Notes: generated by a model from the sequence alone, not told the origin. A stretch of DNA of 52,131 nucleotides from an uncultured Alphaproteobacteria bacterium (GCA_937926445.1 CALBAK010000079.1:1-52131); one strand, 5' to 3'; shown: positions 35,987 through 45,526, numbered from the stretch's first letter. Made by a program: numbers and translations.

Positions 35987-35998
35987 CCGACTTGTAAT
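35970..35998 (+). promoter_or_regulatory. candidate promoter of the alpha/beta-hydrolase gene
   Basis: TTGTGA (35970-35975), 17 bases, TGTAAT (35993-35998), a 4/6 and 5/6 match to consensus. The leader to the ATG at 36162 is about 155 bases, in which I see no gene. Confidence 0.5.
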
Positions 35999-36161
35999 CA
36001 TTCCAGCCCGAAGGGCACGGTTCGCCACGCGCTCCGCCGATCCCGGGCGAAGATCCTCTCGCGATTTGCCGAGCCTCGATCGACCGGTGGACCGACGGGG
36101 CGGTCCCGTTCTTGCCGGGCGAGGCTCGGGCCGCCACGCTCGCCCGCAGGAGGGTCGAAGA

Positions 36162-37061
36162 ATGCGGCTCTATCGCGACTTCGAGAGTCAGGAGGCGATC
36201 GACGCCGAGTACAATGTCACCGCCCGGGTGGCCGAGAGCGGGGCGATCCTCGCCCGCTGGAGCGAGGCCTCGGCTGCGGTGCGCGAGCGCCTGCCCTTCC
36301 GGCTCGGCCTCGAGTACGGGCCCACGCGGGAGGAGTATCTCGACCTCTTCCCGGCCGGGCCCGGAGCGCCGCTGCACCTGTTTTCCCACGGCGGCTATTG
36401 GCGCCGCTTCTCCGCCCGCGAGTTCTCCTTCCTGGCCGAGCCGCTCGTGCGGGCGGGCGTGGCGGTCGGCATCGTCAACTACGCGCTCTGCCCGAAGGTG
36501 ACGATCGACGAGATTGTGCGCGAGGCGCGCGCCGCCGTCGCCGTGGCCTACGAGCGGGCCCGGGCGTGGGGCTGCGATCCCGAGCGGCTCACGATCTCCG
36601 GCCACTCGGCGGGCGGCCATCTGGTGGCCATGGTGGCGGCGACCGATTGGGCCGGCGAGTACGATGTGCCGGCCGAGATCGTGAAGGCGGGTCCGACCGT
36701 GAGCGGCCTCTTCGACCTCGGCCCCTTCCCCTGGTCCTATCTCCAGCCTTCCCTCCAGCTCGGGCTCGAGCAGGTCCGCCGCAACAGCCCGATCCTCGAC
36801 ATACCCGATCGCGGGCCGCCCCTTCTGGTCATGGTCGGAGCCGCCGAGACCGCCGAGTTCCGCCGTCAGTCGCGCGCGTTCGTCGAGGCGCGGCGCGGCC
36901 GGGGGCTGCCCACGGCACGCCTCGAGGTCGAAGGGGCCGATCATTTCACCGTGCTCGACGCGCTCGCCGATCCGGCGGGCCCCGCGTTCGAGCGGCTGCT
37001 GCGGCTCGCCCGCGAGCCCGAGCGCGCGCTCGAGGACGTGCCCACCGGCGCGCGCTCCTGA
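36162..37061 (+). CDS. Alpha/beta hydrolase, kynurenine formamidase-like
   Basis: 299 aa serine hydrolase. LFSHGGYWRRFS carries the HGGxW oxyanion motif of kynurenine formamidase-type enzymes. The nucleophile is in TISGHSAGGHLVAM (Ser about residue 148), and GADHFTVLDAL supplies the catalytic His. Known relatives hydrolyse N-formylkynurenine or other amides and esters. The ATG follows AGGAGGG. No other kynurenine-pathway gene is nearby, so the substrate is inferred only from motif. Confidence 0.85.
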   Translation: MRLYRDFESQEAIDAEYNVTARVAESGAILARWSEASAAVRERLPFRLGLEYGPTREEYLDLFPAGPGAPLHLFSHGGYWRRFSAREFSFLAEPLVRAGVAVGIVNYALCPKVTIDEIVREARAAVAVAYERARAWGCDPERLTISGHSAGGHLVAMVAATDWAGEYDVPAEIVKAGPTVSGLFDLGPFPWSYLQPSLQLGLEQVRRNSPILDIPDRGPPLLVMVGAAETAEFRRQSRAFVEARRGRGLPTARLEVEGADHFTVLDALADPAGPAFERLLRLAREPERALEDVPTGARS

Positions 37062-37086
37062 CAGACCGGCCGTGCGGGACTAGAGA
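37058..37086 (+). promoter_or_regulatory. candidate promoter of the VOC-dsbA pair
   Basis: CTGACA (37058-37063), 17 bases, TAGAGA (37081-37086), beginning in the hydrolase stop codon. The VOC-gene ATG is at 37098, so the leader would be only a few bases, which weakens the call. Confidence 0.3.
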
Positions 37087-37097
37087 GGACAGCCGGC

Positions 37098-37544
37098 ATG
37101 CGCCGCAGGCGCTCCGGGGAAGGTTCCAACGGGAGGTCCGCCCTGCCGCCCATTCGTCGTGTCCTCGAGACCTGCCTCTACGCCCGCGACCTCGAGGCGG
37201 CGCGCCGCTTCTACGTCGACCTCCTGGGCCTCGAGGTGCACGCCGAGCGATCCGGGGCGTTTCTCTTCCTGCGCCTCGAAGCGGCGATGCTGCTCCTGTT
37301 CGATCCCGAAGCGACGGCCCGCCAGAGCGTGCCGCCGGCGCACGGTGCGGCGGGGCCCGGCCATGTCTGCTTCGCCGTGCCGGAGGCGGCGCTCGATGCC
37401 TGGCGCGCGCGGCTCGAAGCGGCCGGGGCGGCGATCGAGCACGAGCAGGTCTGGCCCGGCGGTGGCCGCTCGCTCTATCTGCGCGATCCGGCCGGCAACA
37501 GCGTCGAGCTCGCCTCGCCCCGGATCTGGGGGCTGCCGGAATGA
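37098..37544 (+). CDS. VOC (glyoxalase/bleomycin-resistance) superfamily protein
   Basis: 148 aa with the beta-alpha-beta-beta-beta repeats of the vicinal-oxygen-chelate fold: YARDLEAARRFYVDLLGLEV, GPGHVCFAV and LYLRDPAGNSVELASP. Two metal ligands are visible (His in GHVCF, Glu in VELAS). The first strand has ETCLYA, with no His at the usual place. Function could be a lyase, dioxygenase or binding protein. The first 20 residues are basic and may not belong to the fold. Its stop overlaps the next gene's ATG (ATGA). Confidence 0.82.
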   Translation: MRRRRSGEGSNGRSALPPIRRVLETCLYARDLEAARRFYVDLLGLEVHAERSGAFLFLRLEAAMLLLFDPEATARQSVPPAHGAAGPGHVCFAVPEAALDAWRARLEAAGAAIEHEQVWPGGGRSLYLRDPAGNSVELASPRIWGLPE

Positions 37545-38290
37545 GCGCGGAGCATCATGCTGCAACGCAACATGTCCGCGCTCGTCCACAGGACGGCGAT
37601 CCTGGGGATCGTTTCGAGCGCGCTGCAGCGCAGCAAGGCCCCGTCGTCACGCTCGTGGCCGACCTGGTCTGCCCCTGGTGCCGGATCGCGCTCCACACGC
37701 TGCGGCCGCTTCTCGAGCGGCTGGGCTACCGGCTACGCTGGCATCCCTTTCTGTTGAACCCGGGACTGCCGCCGCAGGGCGTTCCCTGGCGGCTCTATCT
37801 CGAACGGAAGTTCGGCACGATCGAGGCGGCGACAGTCGCGCTGCGCCGAGTGAGCCGAAGGGGGGCGGCGGCGGGCTTGCACTTCGCCTTCGAGCGGATC
37901 GCCCGCCAGCCCGACACCGTGCCCGCCCAGGCCCTCCTCCTCGAGGCGCAGGCCGAGGGACGGCTGATCCCGCTCGCCACCGCGCTGTTCGACGCCTTCT
38001 TCGAAAAGGGCCGCGATCTCGCCGACCCGGCGCTGCTCGAGGCGCTCGCGCTCGAGGCCGGGCTCGGGCCCGAAGCGATCGCGGCCGCCGCCTCGCCCGA
38101 CCGGCGGGCGCAGGTGCGCGCCGAGCATCGCCGGGCGCTCGCCCGCGACATCGACGGTGTCCCCACCTACCTCGTGCCGGGCGTCGGGCTTCTCGCCGGT
38201 GCCCAACCGGCCGAGGTGCTCGAGGCCTTCCTCGAGCTCGGGCTCCTGGCCGCCGAGCGGGTCCGGGCTCAGGGCCGCCAGGCCTCGTAG
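37541..38290 (+). CDS. DsbA family thioredoxin-fold oxidoreductase (FrnE-like)
   Basis: 249 aa. After about 35 residues of uncertain start come VVTLVADLVCPWCRIALHTLRPLL, the CPWC active site of FrnE/DsbA-like cytoplasmic proteins, a long helical insertion and GVPTYLVPGVGLLAGAQPAEVL with the cis-Pro loop. No signal peptide, so it probably works in the cytoplasm on disulfides or glutathione conjugates. Coupled to the VOC gene. Its end overlaps the convergent NDUFA12 gene by 22 bases. Confidence 0.85.
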   Translation: MSAEHHAATQHVRARPQDGDPGDRFERAAAQQGPVVTLVADLVCPWCRIALHTLRPLLERLGYRLRWHPFLLNPGLPPQGVPWRLYLERKFGTIEAATVALRRVSRRGAAAGLHFAFERIARQPDTVPAQALLLEAQAEGRLIPLATALFDAFFEKGRDLADPALLEALALEAGLGPEAIAAAASPDRRAQVRAEHRRALARDIDGVPTYLVPGVGLLAGAQPAEVLEAFLELGLLAAERVRAQGRQAS

Positions 38291-38661
38291 TCGCCCGTGG
38301 CGGGGGCGCGCCTGCCACCGCGCGCCTCGTGGCCGGGCGGCAGCTCGGCCGCGGGCGTACCGGTCGGGTTCGGCCGGTGCGGGCGTTCCCAGCGCTTCTT
38401 GGGCAGGGGCTTGCGGCTCGGCGGCTCGTCCAGATTGTGGTGCAGCCAGGCGTTCCAGCCGGGCGGCACGGTCGAGGGTTCGATCTCGCTCGTCGAAGCG
38501 TAGACCACCCAGCGCCGCTCGCTCCGCGGATCGCTCGCACCGACCTCGCGATAGTAGCGGTTGCCGTACTCGTCCTCGCCCACGAGCTCGCCTTTGCGCC
38601 GGGTGAAGAGGTAGGTCCCCAGCCGGTTGTCCTTGAGCCACTCGAACACGCGATCCTCCAC
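38269..38661 (-). CDS. NADH:ubiquinone oxidoreductase subunit NDUFA12 (B17.2-like)
   Basis: Accessory subunit of respiratory complex I, about 130 aa. The conserved core is FTRRKGELVGEDEYGNRYY, RRWVVYASTSEIEPSTVPPGWNAWLHHNLDEPP, as in alphaproteobacteria and mitochondria. The usual protein begins just before VFEWLKDNRLGTYLF, so I place the start at the GTG at 38661. A GTG at 38649 is possible, and a GTG at 38784 would add 41 residues without homology. The C-terminus is Pro/Arg-rich. Located apart from any nuo operon, which is normal for this subunit. Confidence 0.87.
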   Translation of the reverse strand: MEDRVFEWLKDNRLGTYLFTRRKGELVGEDEYGNRYYREVGASDPRSERRWVVYASTSEIEPSTVPPGWNAWLHHNLDEPPSRKPLPKKRWERPHRPNPTGTPAAELPPGHEARGGRRAPATGDYEAWRP

Positions 38662-38784
38662 CCGACCGTCCGCCGCTCGCAGATAGGCGAGCCCCCCAGC
38701 CCTGTCCACCGCGCGCCCGGTCGCGCCCGACCGATCCCGCCCCTGAGACAGGCTCAGTGCGGATTGATGGTCGACCTCGCGCAC

Positions 38785-38976
38785 GCGCCGACACCCGCCC
38801 TTTCCACAGCCTGTGGACAGCGACGTTCGAGCGGGGCAGATGGAGAGAGGCTGATTTCGCGCTGAGATTGACCTCAGGCGCGAGCCCGGCCGGCGGGCCG
38901 CGTCTCCGTCGCGTCGGCCCGGGCGGATGCCGGCCCGCGGGTGGCCCCGACGGGCCGGCTCGAGATCGGCGCGCGG
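38785..38976. other. gap between NDUFA12 and nrdJ regulatory region, with a DnaA-box-like palindrome
   Basis: No gene seen. TCCACAGCCTGTGGA (38803-38817) is a perfect palindrome around one central base. Each half resembles a DnaA box (TTTCCACAG and CTGTGGACA, about 7 of 9 matches). It could regulate either flanking gene. Confidence 0.35.
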
Positions 38977-39005
38977 ACAATCCAGAAGCCCAACATATGG
39001 ATTGT
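38977..39005. repeat. inverted repeat upstream of the nrdJ promoter
   Basis: ACAATCC (38977-38983) and GGATTGT (38999-39005) are exact inverted copies 15 bases apart. The right arm overlaps the -35 of the nrdJ promoter candidate, so a regulator site is possible. Confidence 0.45.
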
Positions 39006-39033
39006 CAGATGCCGAAAACTGCTATATTTTGTG
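39002..39033 (+). promoter_or_regulatory. nrdJ promoter with NrdR-box-like -10 region
   Basis: TTGTCA (39002-39007) precedes TATATT (39023-39028) by 15 bases, or TATTTT by 17. CTATATTTTGTG (39022-39033) resembles one half of the NrdR box consensus (CwATATwTwGTG). The local AT content is exceptional here. A second box at helical spacing was not found, so NrdR control is only suggested. Confidence 0.5.
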
Positions 39034-39034
39034 A

Positions 39035-39236
39035 GTGTTCGGACGCGGGGGCACGGTCGCGGAGCCCCGTTGCTTCGGGCAGCCGCCTGGTCTAAACTAA
39101 ACGTTGAGATCAGGCGCCCTGAGCCGACCCGGAGTCGGCCGGCCCTGGGATCGCCGTCCCAGCCTTGCCCGCGCCGGACGGGGTTGACGAACACATACAG
39201 AACATTTACGGAATGCGAACTGGAGGAGGATCGACG
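39035..39236 (+). ncRNA. long hairpin-rich leader of nrdJ (candidate regulatory RNA)
   Basis: About 200 bases between promoter and start codon with no gene. Stems visible: CGGGG/CCCCG (39046-39069) competing with CCCG/CGGG (39066-39079); GCCTGGTCT/AGATCAGGC (39085-39115, one G-U pair, AT-rich 13-base loop); GCCGAC/GTCGGC (39123-39139); CTGGGA/TCCCAG (39145-39162). I looked for the cobalamin-riboswitch B12 box and did not find it. Structure is read by eye, not folded. Confidence 0.4.
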
Positions 39237-42200
39237 GTGGCGCTGAAGATCGGGCGACGGTTCACGCGGGCGGGCAGTTCACCCTACGAGGGAATCGCTT
39301 TCCGCACCGCCTCTAGCGAGATCCGCAACCCGGACGGCTCGATCGTCTTCCGGGCCGAGGCGATCGAGGTGCCGGCCGCCTGGTCGCAGGTCGCGGTCGA
39401 CGTGCTCGCCCAGAAATATTTCCGTAAAGCCGGCGTGCCCAAGGCGACCCGGCCGGTGCGCGAAAAGGGCGTGCCCGCCTGGCTCGCGCGCCGGGTGGCG
39501 GACGAGGAGACGCTCGCGGCCCTGCCCGAGGCCGAGCGGACCGGCGGCGAGACCAGTGCCAAGCAGGTCTTCGATCGGCTCGCCGGGGCCTGGACCTGGT
39601 GGGGCGTCAAGGGCGGCTATTTCGCCTCGGCCGAGGACGCCCGTGCCTTCATGGACGAGCTGCGCTACATGCTCGCCGCCCAGATCGCCGCCCCCAACTC
39701 GCCGCAATGGTTCAACACGGGCCTCTTCTGGGCCTACGGGATCGACGGGCCCTCGCAGGGGCACTGGTACGTCGACGAGGCGAGCGGCGAGGTCCGGCCC
39801 TCGACCTCGGCCTACGAGCGGCCGCAGCCGCACGCCTGTTTCATCCAGGGGATCAAGGACGATCTCGTCAACGACGGCGGGATCATGGACCTTTGGGTGC
39901 GCGAGGCGCGGCTCTTCAAGTACGGCTCGGGCACCGGCACCAATTTCTCGGCGCTGCGCGGCGAAGGCGAGCCGCTGTCGGGCGGCGGCCGGTCCTCCGG
40001 CCTCATGAGCTTCCTCAAGATCGGTGATCGGGCGGCCGGCGCCATCAAGTCGGGCGGCACCACCCGGCGCGCCGCCAAGATGGTGATCGTCGACATCGAC
40101 CACCCGGACATCGAAGCCTTCATCGAGTGGAAGGTGATCGAGGAGCAGAAGGTGGCGGCCCTCGTTGCCGGCTCCAAGCTCCTCAAGAAGCATGTCGACG
40201 CCATCCTGGCGGCCTGCCGCGAGCCGAGCCTCCAGGGTGGCGACCGCTTCGATCCGAAGACCAACCCGGCCCTCGCCAGGGCGATCCGCGAGGCCCGGCG
40301 GGCGTTCCTGCCCGAGGGCTCGATCCAGCAGGCGGTCGCCTGGGCCGCCCAGGGTTTCACCGCGCTCGAGATCCCCACCTTCGACACCGACTGGGACGGC
40401 GAGGCCTATCTCACCGTCTCGGGGCAGAACTCGAACAACTCGGTGCGGGTGAGCGACGCCTTCATGGAGGCGGTCCGCGAGGATCGCGACTGGCGTCTCA
40501 CCCGGCGGACCGACGGCAAGGTCGCGAAGACCGTCAAAGCGCGCGAGCTCTGGCAGAAGATCGCCCGTGCCGCCTGGGCGAGCGCCGATCCGGGTATCCA
40601 ATACGACACCACGATCAACGACTGGCACACCTGCCCGGCCTCGGGGCGGATCAACGCCTCGAACCCTTGCTCGGAGTACATGTTCCTCGACGACACGGCC
40701 TGCAACCTGGCGTCGTTGAACCTGATGGCCTTCCGCCGAGAGGACGGTTCCTTCGCGGTCGAGGATTTCGTCCACGCGGTCCGGCTCTGGACCATCGTCC
40801 TCGAGATCTCGGTGGCGATGGCCCAGTTCCCCTCCCGCGAGATCGCCGAGCGCTCCTGGCGCTTTCGTACCCTCGGTCTCGGCTACGCCAATCTGGGCGG
40901 GCTGTTGATGTCCTTGGCCCTGCCCTACGACAGCCGGGAGGGGCGGGCGACCTGTGCGGCGATCACGGCGCTCATGACCGGCACCGCCTATCGGGTCTCG
41001 GCCGAGATGGCCGAAGCGCTCGGTCCCTTCCCCGGCTTCCCCGAGAATCGCGAGCACGTCCTGCGGGTGCTGCGAAACCACCGGCGGGCAGCCTGGAGCG
41101 CGCGCGAGGGCTACGAGGGGTTGCACACCCTGCCGGTGCCGCTCGATGCCGAGGCCTGCCGCGACCGGCCGCTCGTCGAGGCGGCCCGGCGGGCCTGGGA
41201 CGAGGCGCTCGCCGCGGCCGAGCGGCACGGCGTGCGCAACGCCCAGGTTTCAGTGATCGCGCCCACCGGCACGATCGGGCTGGTGATGGATTGCGACACG
41301 ACCGGCATCGAGCCCGACTTCGCGCTGGTCAAGTTCAAGAAGCTCGCGGGCGGCGGCTACTTCAAGATCATCAACCGGATGGTGCCGAAGGCGCTCGAAG
41401 TCCTGGGCTACACGCCGCGGCAAATCGAGGCGATCACGGCTTACGCGGTCGGCCGCGGCACCCTCGAGGGGGCCCCGGGTGTGAACCATGCGAGCCTGCG
41501 GGCGCGCGGCTTCGACGACGAGGCGCTGCGCAGGCTCGAGGCCGCACTGCCGACCGCCTTCGACATCCGCTACGCCTTCAACCGCTTCACGCTGGGCGAG
41601 GCCTTCTGCCGGGAGAGGCTCGGGCTGAGCGAGGCGCAGCTCGCCGATCCTCGCTTCAACCTCTTGGAGCATCTCGGCTTCACCAAGGAAGAGATCGAGG
41701 CCGCGAACGCCTATTGCTGCGGCACCATGACGGTGGAGGGCGCACCGCATCTGCAGGAGGCGCATCTGCCGGTCTTCGACTGTGCCAATCCCTGTGGGCG
41801 GATCGGCAAGCGGTTCCTCTCGGTCGATGCCCACATCAAGATGATGGCGGCGGCCCAGCCCTTCATCAGCGGTGCCATCTCCAAGACCATCAACATGCCG
41901 GCGCGGGCCACCGTCGAGGACTGCGCGAACGCCTATCTCGAAGGCTGGCGCCTCGGCCTCAAGGCTCTCGCGCTCTACCGCGACGGCTCGAAGCTCTCAC
42001 AGCCCTTGGCCGCGGTGCTGGCCGACGAGCCGGTCGAGGAGGAACCGGCGCATCCCAAGCCGCAGGTGCAGAAGGTCATCGAGGTCACCGAGCGGGTGGT
42101 CGAGCGCTGGCTCACCGAGCGCCGCAAACTGCCGAGCCGGCGCAAGGGCTACACCCAGAAGGCGATCGTCGGCGGCCACAAGGTCTACTTGCGGACCGGC

Positions 42201-42848
42201 GAGTACGAGGACGGCACGCTCGGCGAGATCTTCATCGACATGCACAAGGAAGGTGCCGCCTTCCGCTCGCTCATGAACAGCTTCGCGATCGCTATCTCGA
42301 TCGGGCTGCAGTACGGCGTGCCGCTCGAGGAGTTCGTCGAGGCCTTCGCCTTCACCCGCTTCGAGCCGTCGGGCCCGGTGCAGGGCAACGACAGCATCAA
42401 GATGGCGACCTCGGTCCTCGACTACATCTTCCGCGAACTCGCGGTCTCCTATCTCGGGCGGACCGATCTCGCCAACATCGACCCGAGCGAGACCCGGCAC
42501 GATTCGATCGGCAAGGGTGCGAAGGAGGGCGATCTCGGCTTCGAGAAGGTGGCCCAGATCGCTTCGGCCGGCTTCGTGCGCGGCAATCTCCGGCTCTTGG
42601 CCGGAGGGGCCGCCGCCGGCCTCGCCGCCGAAGCACCCGCCCGCAAGTTCGGCCCCACGGGCTCCGCCGCCGGCTCCGCCGCCGACGTCGTCCGCGGCCT
42701 CACCGTCAGCCGCGCCGAGCAGGCGCAGATCGCCCGGCTCAAGGGCTACGAGGGCGATCCCTGCGGCTCGTGCGGCAACTTCACGCTGGTGCGGAACGGC
42801 ACCTGCCTGAAATGCGACACCTGCGGCGCAACGACCGGTTGTAGCTGA
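39237..42848 (+). CDS. nrdJ: Vitamin B12-dependent ribonucleotide reductase (class II)
   Basis: 1203-aa adenosylcobalamin-dependent reductase making deoxyribonucleotides with or without oxygen. [63 protein letters not shown] (with the NxCxE radical site) and [29 protein letters not shown] are typical. The C-terminus ends in a Cys-rich tail ([22 protein letters not shown]) that binds metal or relays electrons. The GTG at 39237 has GGAGGAGG at seven bases and matches family N-termini ([13 protein letters not shown]). An upstream ATG at 39165 is less likely. Confidence 0.96.
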   Translation: MALKIGRRFTRAGSSPYEGIAFRTASSEIRNPDGSIVFRAEAIEVPAAWSQVAVDVLAQKYFRKAGVPKATRPVREKGVPAWLARRVADEETLAALPEAERTGGETSAKQVFDRLAGAWTWWGVKGGYFASAEDARAFMDELRYMLAAQIAAPNSPQWFNTGLFWAYGIDGPSQGHWYVDEASGEVRPSTSAYERPQPHACFIQGIKDDLVNDGGIMDLWVREARLFKYGSGTGTNFSALRGEGEPLSGGGRSSGLMSFLKIGDRAAGAIKSGGTTRRAAKMVIVDIDHPDIEAFIEWKVIEEQKVAALVAGSKLLKKHVDAILAACREPSLQGGDRFDPKTNPALARAIREARRAFLPEGSIQQAVAWAAQGFTALEIPTFDTDWDGEAYLTVSGQNSNNSVRVSDAFMEAVREDRDWRLTRRTDGKVAKTVKARELWQKIARAAWASADPGIQYDTTINDWHTCPASGRINASNPCSEYMFLDDTACNLASLNLMAFRREDGSFAVEDFVHAVRLWTIVLEISVAMAQFPSREIAERSWRFRTLGLGYANLGGLLMSLALPYDSREGRATCAAITALMTGTAYRVSAEMAEALGPFPGFPENREHVLRVLRNHRRAAWSAREGYEGLHTLPVPLDAEACRDRPLVEAARRAWDEALAAAERHGVRNAQVSVIAPTGTIGLVMDCDTTGIEPDFALVKFKKLAGGGYFKIINRMVPKALEVLGYTPRQIEAITAYAVGRGTLEGAPGVNHASLRARGFDDEALRRLEAALPTAFDIRYAFNRFTLGEAFCRERLGLSEAQLADPRFNLLEHLGFTKEEIEAANAYCCGTMTVEGAPHLQEAHLPVFDCANPCGRIGKRFLSVDAHIKMMAAAQPFISGAISKTINMPARATVEDCANAYLEGWRLGLKALALYRDGSKLSQPLAAVLADEPVEEEPAHPKPQVQKVIEVTERVVERWLTERRKLPSRRKGYTQKAIVGGHKVYLRTGEYEDGTLGEIFIDMHKEGAAFRSLMNSFAIAISIGLQYGVPLEEFVEAFAFTRFEPSGPVQGNDSIKMATSVLDYIFRELAVSYLGRTDLANIDPSETRHDSIGKGAKEGDLGFEKVAQIASAGFVRGNLRLLAGGAAAGLAAEAPARKFGPTGSAAGSAADVVRGLTVSRAEQAQIARLKGYEGDPCGSCGNFTLVRNGTCLKCDTCGATTGCS

Positions 42849-42910
42849 AGGTGGCGCATCGTCCCGTCGGGCAAGCGGGACGTCTTTCCTTGTATTCTCC
42901 TCCAAGACTG

Positions 42911-42942
42911 GGCCCGGGGGTCACCCCGGGCCTCTTTTCTTT
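42911..42942 (+). terminator. rho-independent terminator of nrdJ
   Basis: GGCCCGGGG (42911-42919), loop GTCA, CCCCGGGCC (42924-42932): a perfect 9-bp stem followed by TCTTTTCTTT. It is the clearest intrinsic terminator in the window, 63 bases after the stop. Confidence 0.9.
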
Positions 42943-43044
42943 CCGGCCCGGGCCCCTCTAGGCTCCGGCCGCGCCCGAGGGGGGCGAGCGTGCCCGGGTG
43001 CCGGGGCGGTCGGCGCCCGGTCCGAGCCGGCGAAGGGGGAGCGC

Positions 43045-43500
43045 ATGGCAGCCAAGATCTACGTCCTGAACGGCCCGAATCTGAACCTTCTGGGCAAACG
43101 GCAGCCCGAGATCTACGGCAGGGACACGCTCGCCGACATCGAGGCGGCCTGTCGGGCACTCGCATCCGAGCTCGGTCTCGAGCTCGTCTTCCGCCAGTCG
43201 AACCACGAGGGCGAGATCGTCGACTGGATCCAAGAGGCGCGCGAGCGGGCCGAGGGGCTCGTGATCAACCCGGCCGGCTTCACCACGACCTCGATCGCGA
43301 TCCTGGATGCGCTCCTCGCCTGCCCGATCCCGATCGTGGAAGTGCATCTCTCGAACATCCACAAGCGGGAATCCTTCCGCCGGCACTCCTATGTCTCGCT
43401 CGCCGCCACGGGCGTGATCGCGGGCTGCGGCGCGCACGGCTATCTCCTGGCGCTGCGCCACATCGCCCGGCTGCTCGAGACGGCGCACCGGGGCTCGTGA
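43045..43500 (+). CDS. aroQ: 3-dehydroquinate dehydratase, type II
   Basis: 151 aa, forms dodecamers and interconverts 3-dehydroquinate and 3-dehydroshikimate. Motifs: [18 protein letters not shown] with the catalytic Tyr, [36 protein letters not shown] and [21 protein letters not shown] with the catalytic His. A good start ATG with GGGGGAG upstream. Its stop overlaps the next gene's GTG (GTGA), so it is coupled to a shikimate-dehydrogenase homologue; this suggests either biosynthesis or quinate/shikimate catabolism. Confidence 0.95.
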   Translation: MAAKIYVLNGPNLNLLGKRQPEIYGRDTLADIEAACRALASELGLELVFRQSNHEGEIVDWIQEARERAEGLVINPAGFTTTSIAILDALLACPIPIVEVHLSNIHKRESFRRHSYVSLAATGVIAGCGAHGYLLALRHIARLLETAHRGS

Positions 43501-44405
43501 GCGTGCGGGCGGCGGGCCCGCTCGAGCGGCCGGTGACGGGCCGCGGGCCCTCCTACCTTTTGGGCCTGATCGGGGCCGGGATCCGGGCTTCGCGCACGCC
43601 CGGCATGCACGAGCTCGAGGGCGACGCGCTCGGGATTCGGGTGCTCTACCGGCTGATCGACCTCGAGCGCCTGCGCCTCGGGCCCGAGGCCCTGGGCGAG
43701 CTCCTTCTGGCCGCCGAGCGGACGGGGTTCGCCGGGCTGAACGTCACCCATCCCTGCAAGCAGGCCGTGCTCGCCCATCTCGACGAGCTCGCGCCCGAGG
43801 CCGCCGTCCTCGGTGCGGTCAACACGGTGGTGCTGCGCGAGGGCCGGCGGATCGGCCACAACACGGACGCCTTCGGCTTCGCCGAGGCGCTGCGGCGGGG
43901 GCTGCCCGGAGCGGCGCTCGGCCGGGTGGTCCAGCTCGGGGCGGGCGGTGCCGGGGCGGCGGTGGGGCACGCGCTCCTGGAGCTCGGCGTCGAGGAGCTG
44001 CTGCTCCACGATGTCGACCGCGGCAAAGCGGAAGCGCTCGCCGCAAGGCTCGCCGGGCGAGGTGCGGGCGGGCGGATCGCGGTCGCGGAGGACCTCGCCC
44101 GGGCGCTCGCCGGAACGGACGGGCTCGTCAACACGACACCCGTCGGCACGGCTGCCCACCCGGGTCTCCCCTTGCCGGCCGAACTCCTGCGGCCCGAGCT
44201 CTGGGTCGCCGACATCGTCTATTTCCCGCTCGAGACGGAGCTCTTGCGCACCGCCCGGGCGCTCGGGTGCCGCACCCTCGACGGCGGCGGGATGGCGGTC
44301 TTCCAGGCGGTCCGCGCCTTCGCGCTCTTCACCGGCCTCGAGCCCGACCCGGAGCGCATGAGACGGCATTTCGAGCGGCTCGGGGCGGCCCCGGGCGGGT
44401 CCTGA
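43497..44405 (+). CDS. Shikimate/quinate dehydrogenase family protein
   Basis: 302 aa. Substrate domain: [33 protein letters not shown] with catalytic Lys, and [13 protein letters not shown] with catalytic Asp. Dinucleotide site: [19 protein letters not shown], then [16 protein letters not shown]. The THPCKQ and MHELEG forms resemble the catabolic/NAD-type quinate-shikimate dehydrogenases rather than standard AroE (SxSP...H). The cofactor preference cannot be settled by eye. The GTG start overlaps aroQ. Confidence 0.88.
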   Translation: MSVRAAGPLERPVTGRGPSYLLGLIGAGIRASRTPGMHELEGDALGIRVLYRLIDLERLRLGPEALGELLLAAERTGFAGLNVTHPCKQAVLAHLDELAPEAAVLGAVNTVVLREGRRIGHNTDAFGFAEALRRGLPGAALGRVVQLGAGGAGAAVGHALLELGVEELLLHDVDRGKAEALAARLAGRGAGGRIAVAEDLARALAGTDGLVNTTPVGTAAHPGLPLPAELLRPELWVADIVYFPLETELLRTARALGCRTLDGGGMAVFQAVRAFALFTGLEPDPERMRRHFERLGAAPGGS

Positions 44406-44578
44406 GGCCGCGAGCCCGAGGGCGTCGGGGCGCGGCCGCAGCCCGCGCGGCGGGCCCGGGGACCTTCGGCGGCGCGCCTGCGTCTGCGCGCGGCGGAGGC
44501 CAGCCATCGGCCGCTGCATCCTTGCCGCCCGTATCCGGCACCGCCAGGATGTCGGCGGCCGCCAAAGGGGGGCGAGGA

Positions 44579-45526
44579 ATGGCCGAGATCCGCTCGATCG
44601 CCGAGGGGCTGCTCTTTCCGGAAGGTCCGGTGGCGCTGCCCGACGGCTCCTTCCTTCTCGTCGAGATCGCCCGCCGCACGGTGAGCCGGATCGCCCCGGA
44701 CGGTAAGGTGCGTGTCCTCGCCGAGACGGGTGGCGGGCCGAACGGCCTGGCGATCGGCAAGGACGGGGCGGCCTATGTCTGCAACAACGGCGGCTTCGAG
44801 TTCGTGCACGAGCCGGGCGAGGGCCTCAGGCCCGCCTGGCAGGCGCACGATTATCTCTACGGCCGGATCGAACGGGTCGATCTTTCGACCGGGAAGGTCG
44901 AGGTCGTCACCCGCGGCCTGCCCGAGCGCAGGCTGCGGGGGCCGAACGATCTCGTGGTCGACCGCACGGGGGCGATCTGGTTCACCGATCTCGGCAAGCG
45001 GCGGCCGAACGATCTCGATTGGGGCGGGGTCTACTGGCTCTCGCCGGACGGCAGGGAGATCAAGGAGGTGGCCTATCCCGTGCTGACCGCGAACGGGATC
45101 GGCCTCTCGCCCGACGAGCGCACGCTCTATGTCGCCGAGACGGAGGGGGCACGGCTCTGGGCCTTCGACATCGTCGGGCCCGGGGAAGTGAAGAAGCACC
45201 CCTACCCCTCGCCGCACGGCGGCCGCCTCGTCCACCAGTCGGGCGGACGGGACTACAAGCGCTTCGACAGTCTGGCGGTCGAGGCCTCGGGCAACATCTG
45301 CGTGGCGACGCTCGCTACGGGCGGGATCAGCGTGATCGCGCCCTCGGGCGAACTCGTCGAGTTCGTGCCGATGCCCGATCGGATGACGACCAACCTCTGC
45401 TTCGGCGGACCCGACCTGAAGACGGCCTATGTCACGCTCTCGCTCTCCGGCCGGCTCGTCGCGGTCGACTGGCCGCGGCCGGGCCTGCCCTTGAACTTCC
45501 TGAACCGGAAGCCCGGAGCCCCGTGA
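44579..45526 (+). CDS. SMP-30/gluconolactonase family protein
   Basis: 315-aa six-bladed beta-propeller hydrolase of sugar or other lactones, metal-dependent. EGLLFPEGPVALPDGS has the metal Glu, ETGGGPNGLAIGKDG and LRGPNDLVVDRTGAIWFTD have the two Asn/Asp ligands, and GIGLSPDERTLYVAET the fourth. The ATG follows GGGGGGCGAGGA. A 173-base gap separates it from the dehydrogenase; a longer frame exists but lacks homology. The stop overlaps the GTG of an SDR fragment. Confidence 0.9.
   Translation: MAEIRSIAEGLLFPEGPVALPDGSFLLVEIARRTVSRIAPDGKVRVLAETGGGPNGLAIGKDGAAYVCNNGGFEFVHEPGEGLRPAWQAHDYLYGRIERVDLSTGKVEVVTRGLPERRLRGPNDLVVDRTGAIWFTDLGKRRPNDLDWGGVYWLSPDGREIKEVAYPVLTANGIGLSPDERTLYVAETEGARLWAFDIVGPGEVKKHPYPSPHGGRLVHQSGGRDYKRFDSLAVEASGNICVATLATGGISVIAPSGELVEFVPMPDRMTTNLCFGGPDLKTAYVTLSLSGRLVAVDWPRPGLPLNFLNRKPGAP

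Noticed and set aside
38662-38784. N-terminal extension of NDUFA12
   Set aside because: The added 41 residues have no match to the family and there is no ribosome site at 38784.
39093-39110. LacI-type operator resembling AAACGTT
   Set aside because: The surrounding bases do not form a palindrome of the 14061 type; the sequence is better explained as the loop of a leader hairpin.
39035-39236. Cobalamin riboswitch upstream of nrdJ
   Set aside because: Neither the B12 box nor the usual long multi-stem core was found; only simple hairpins are present.
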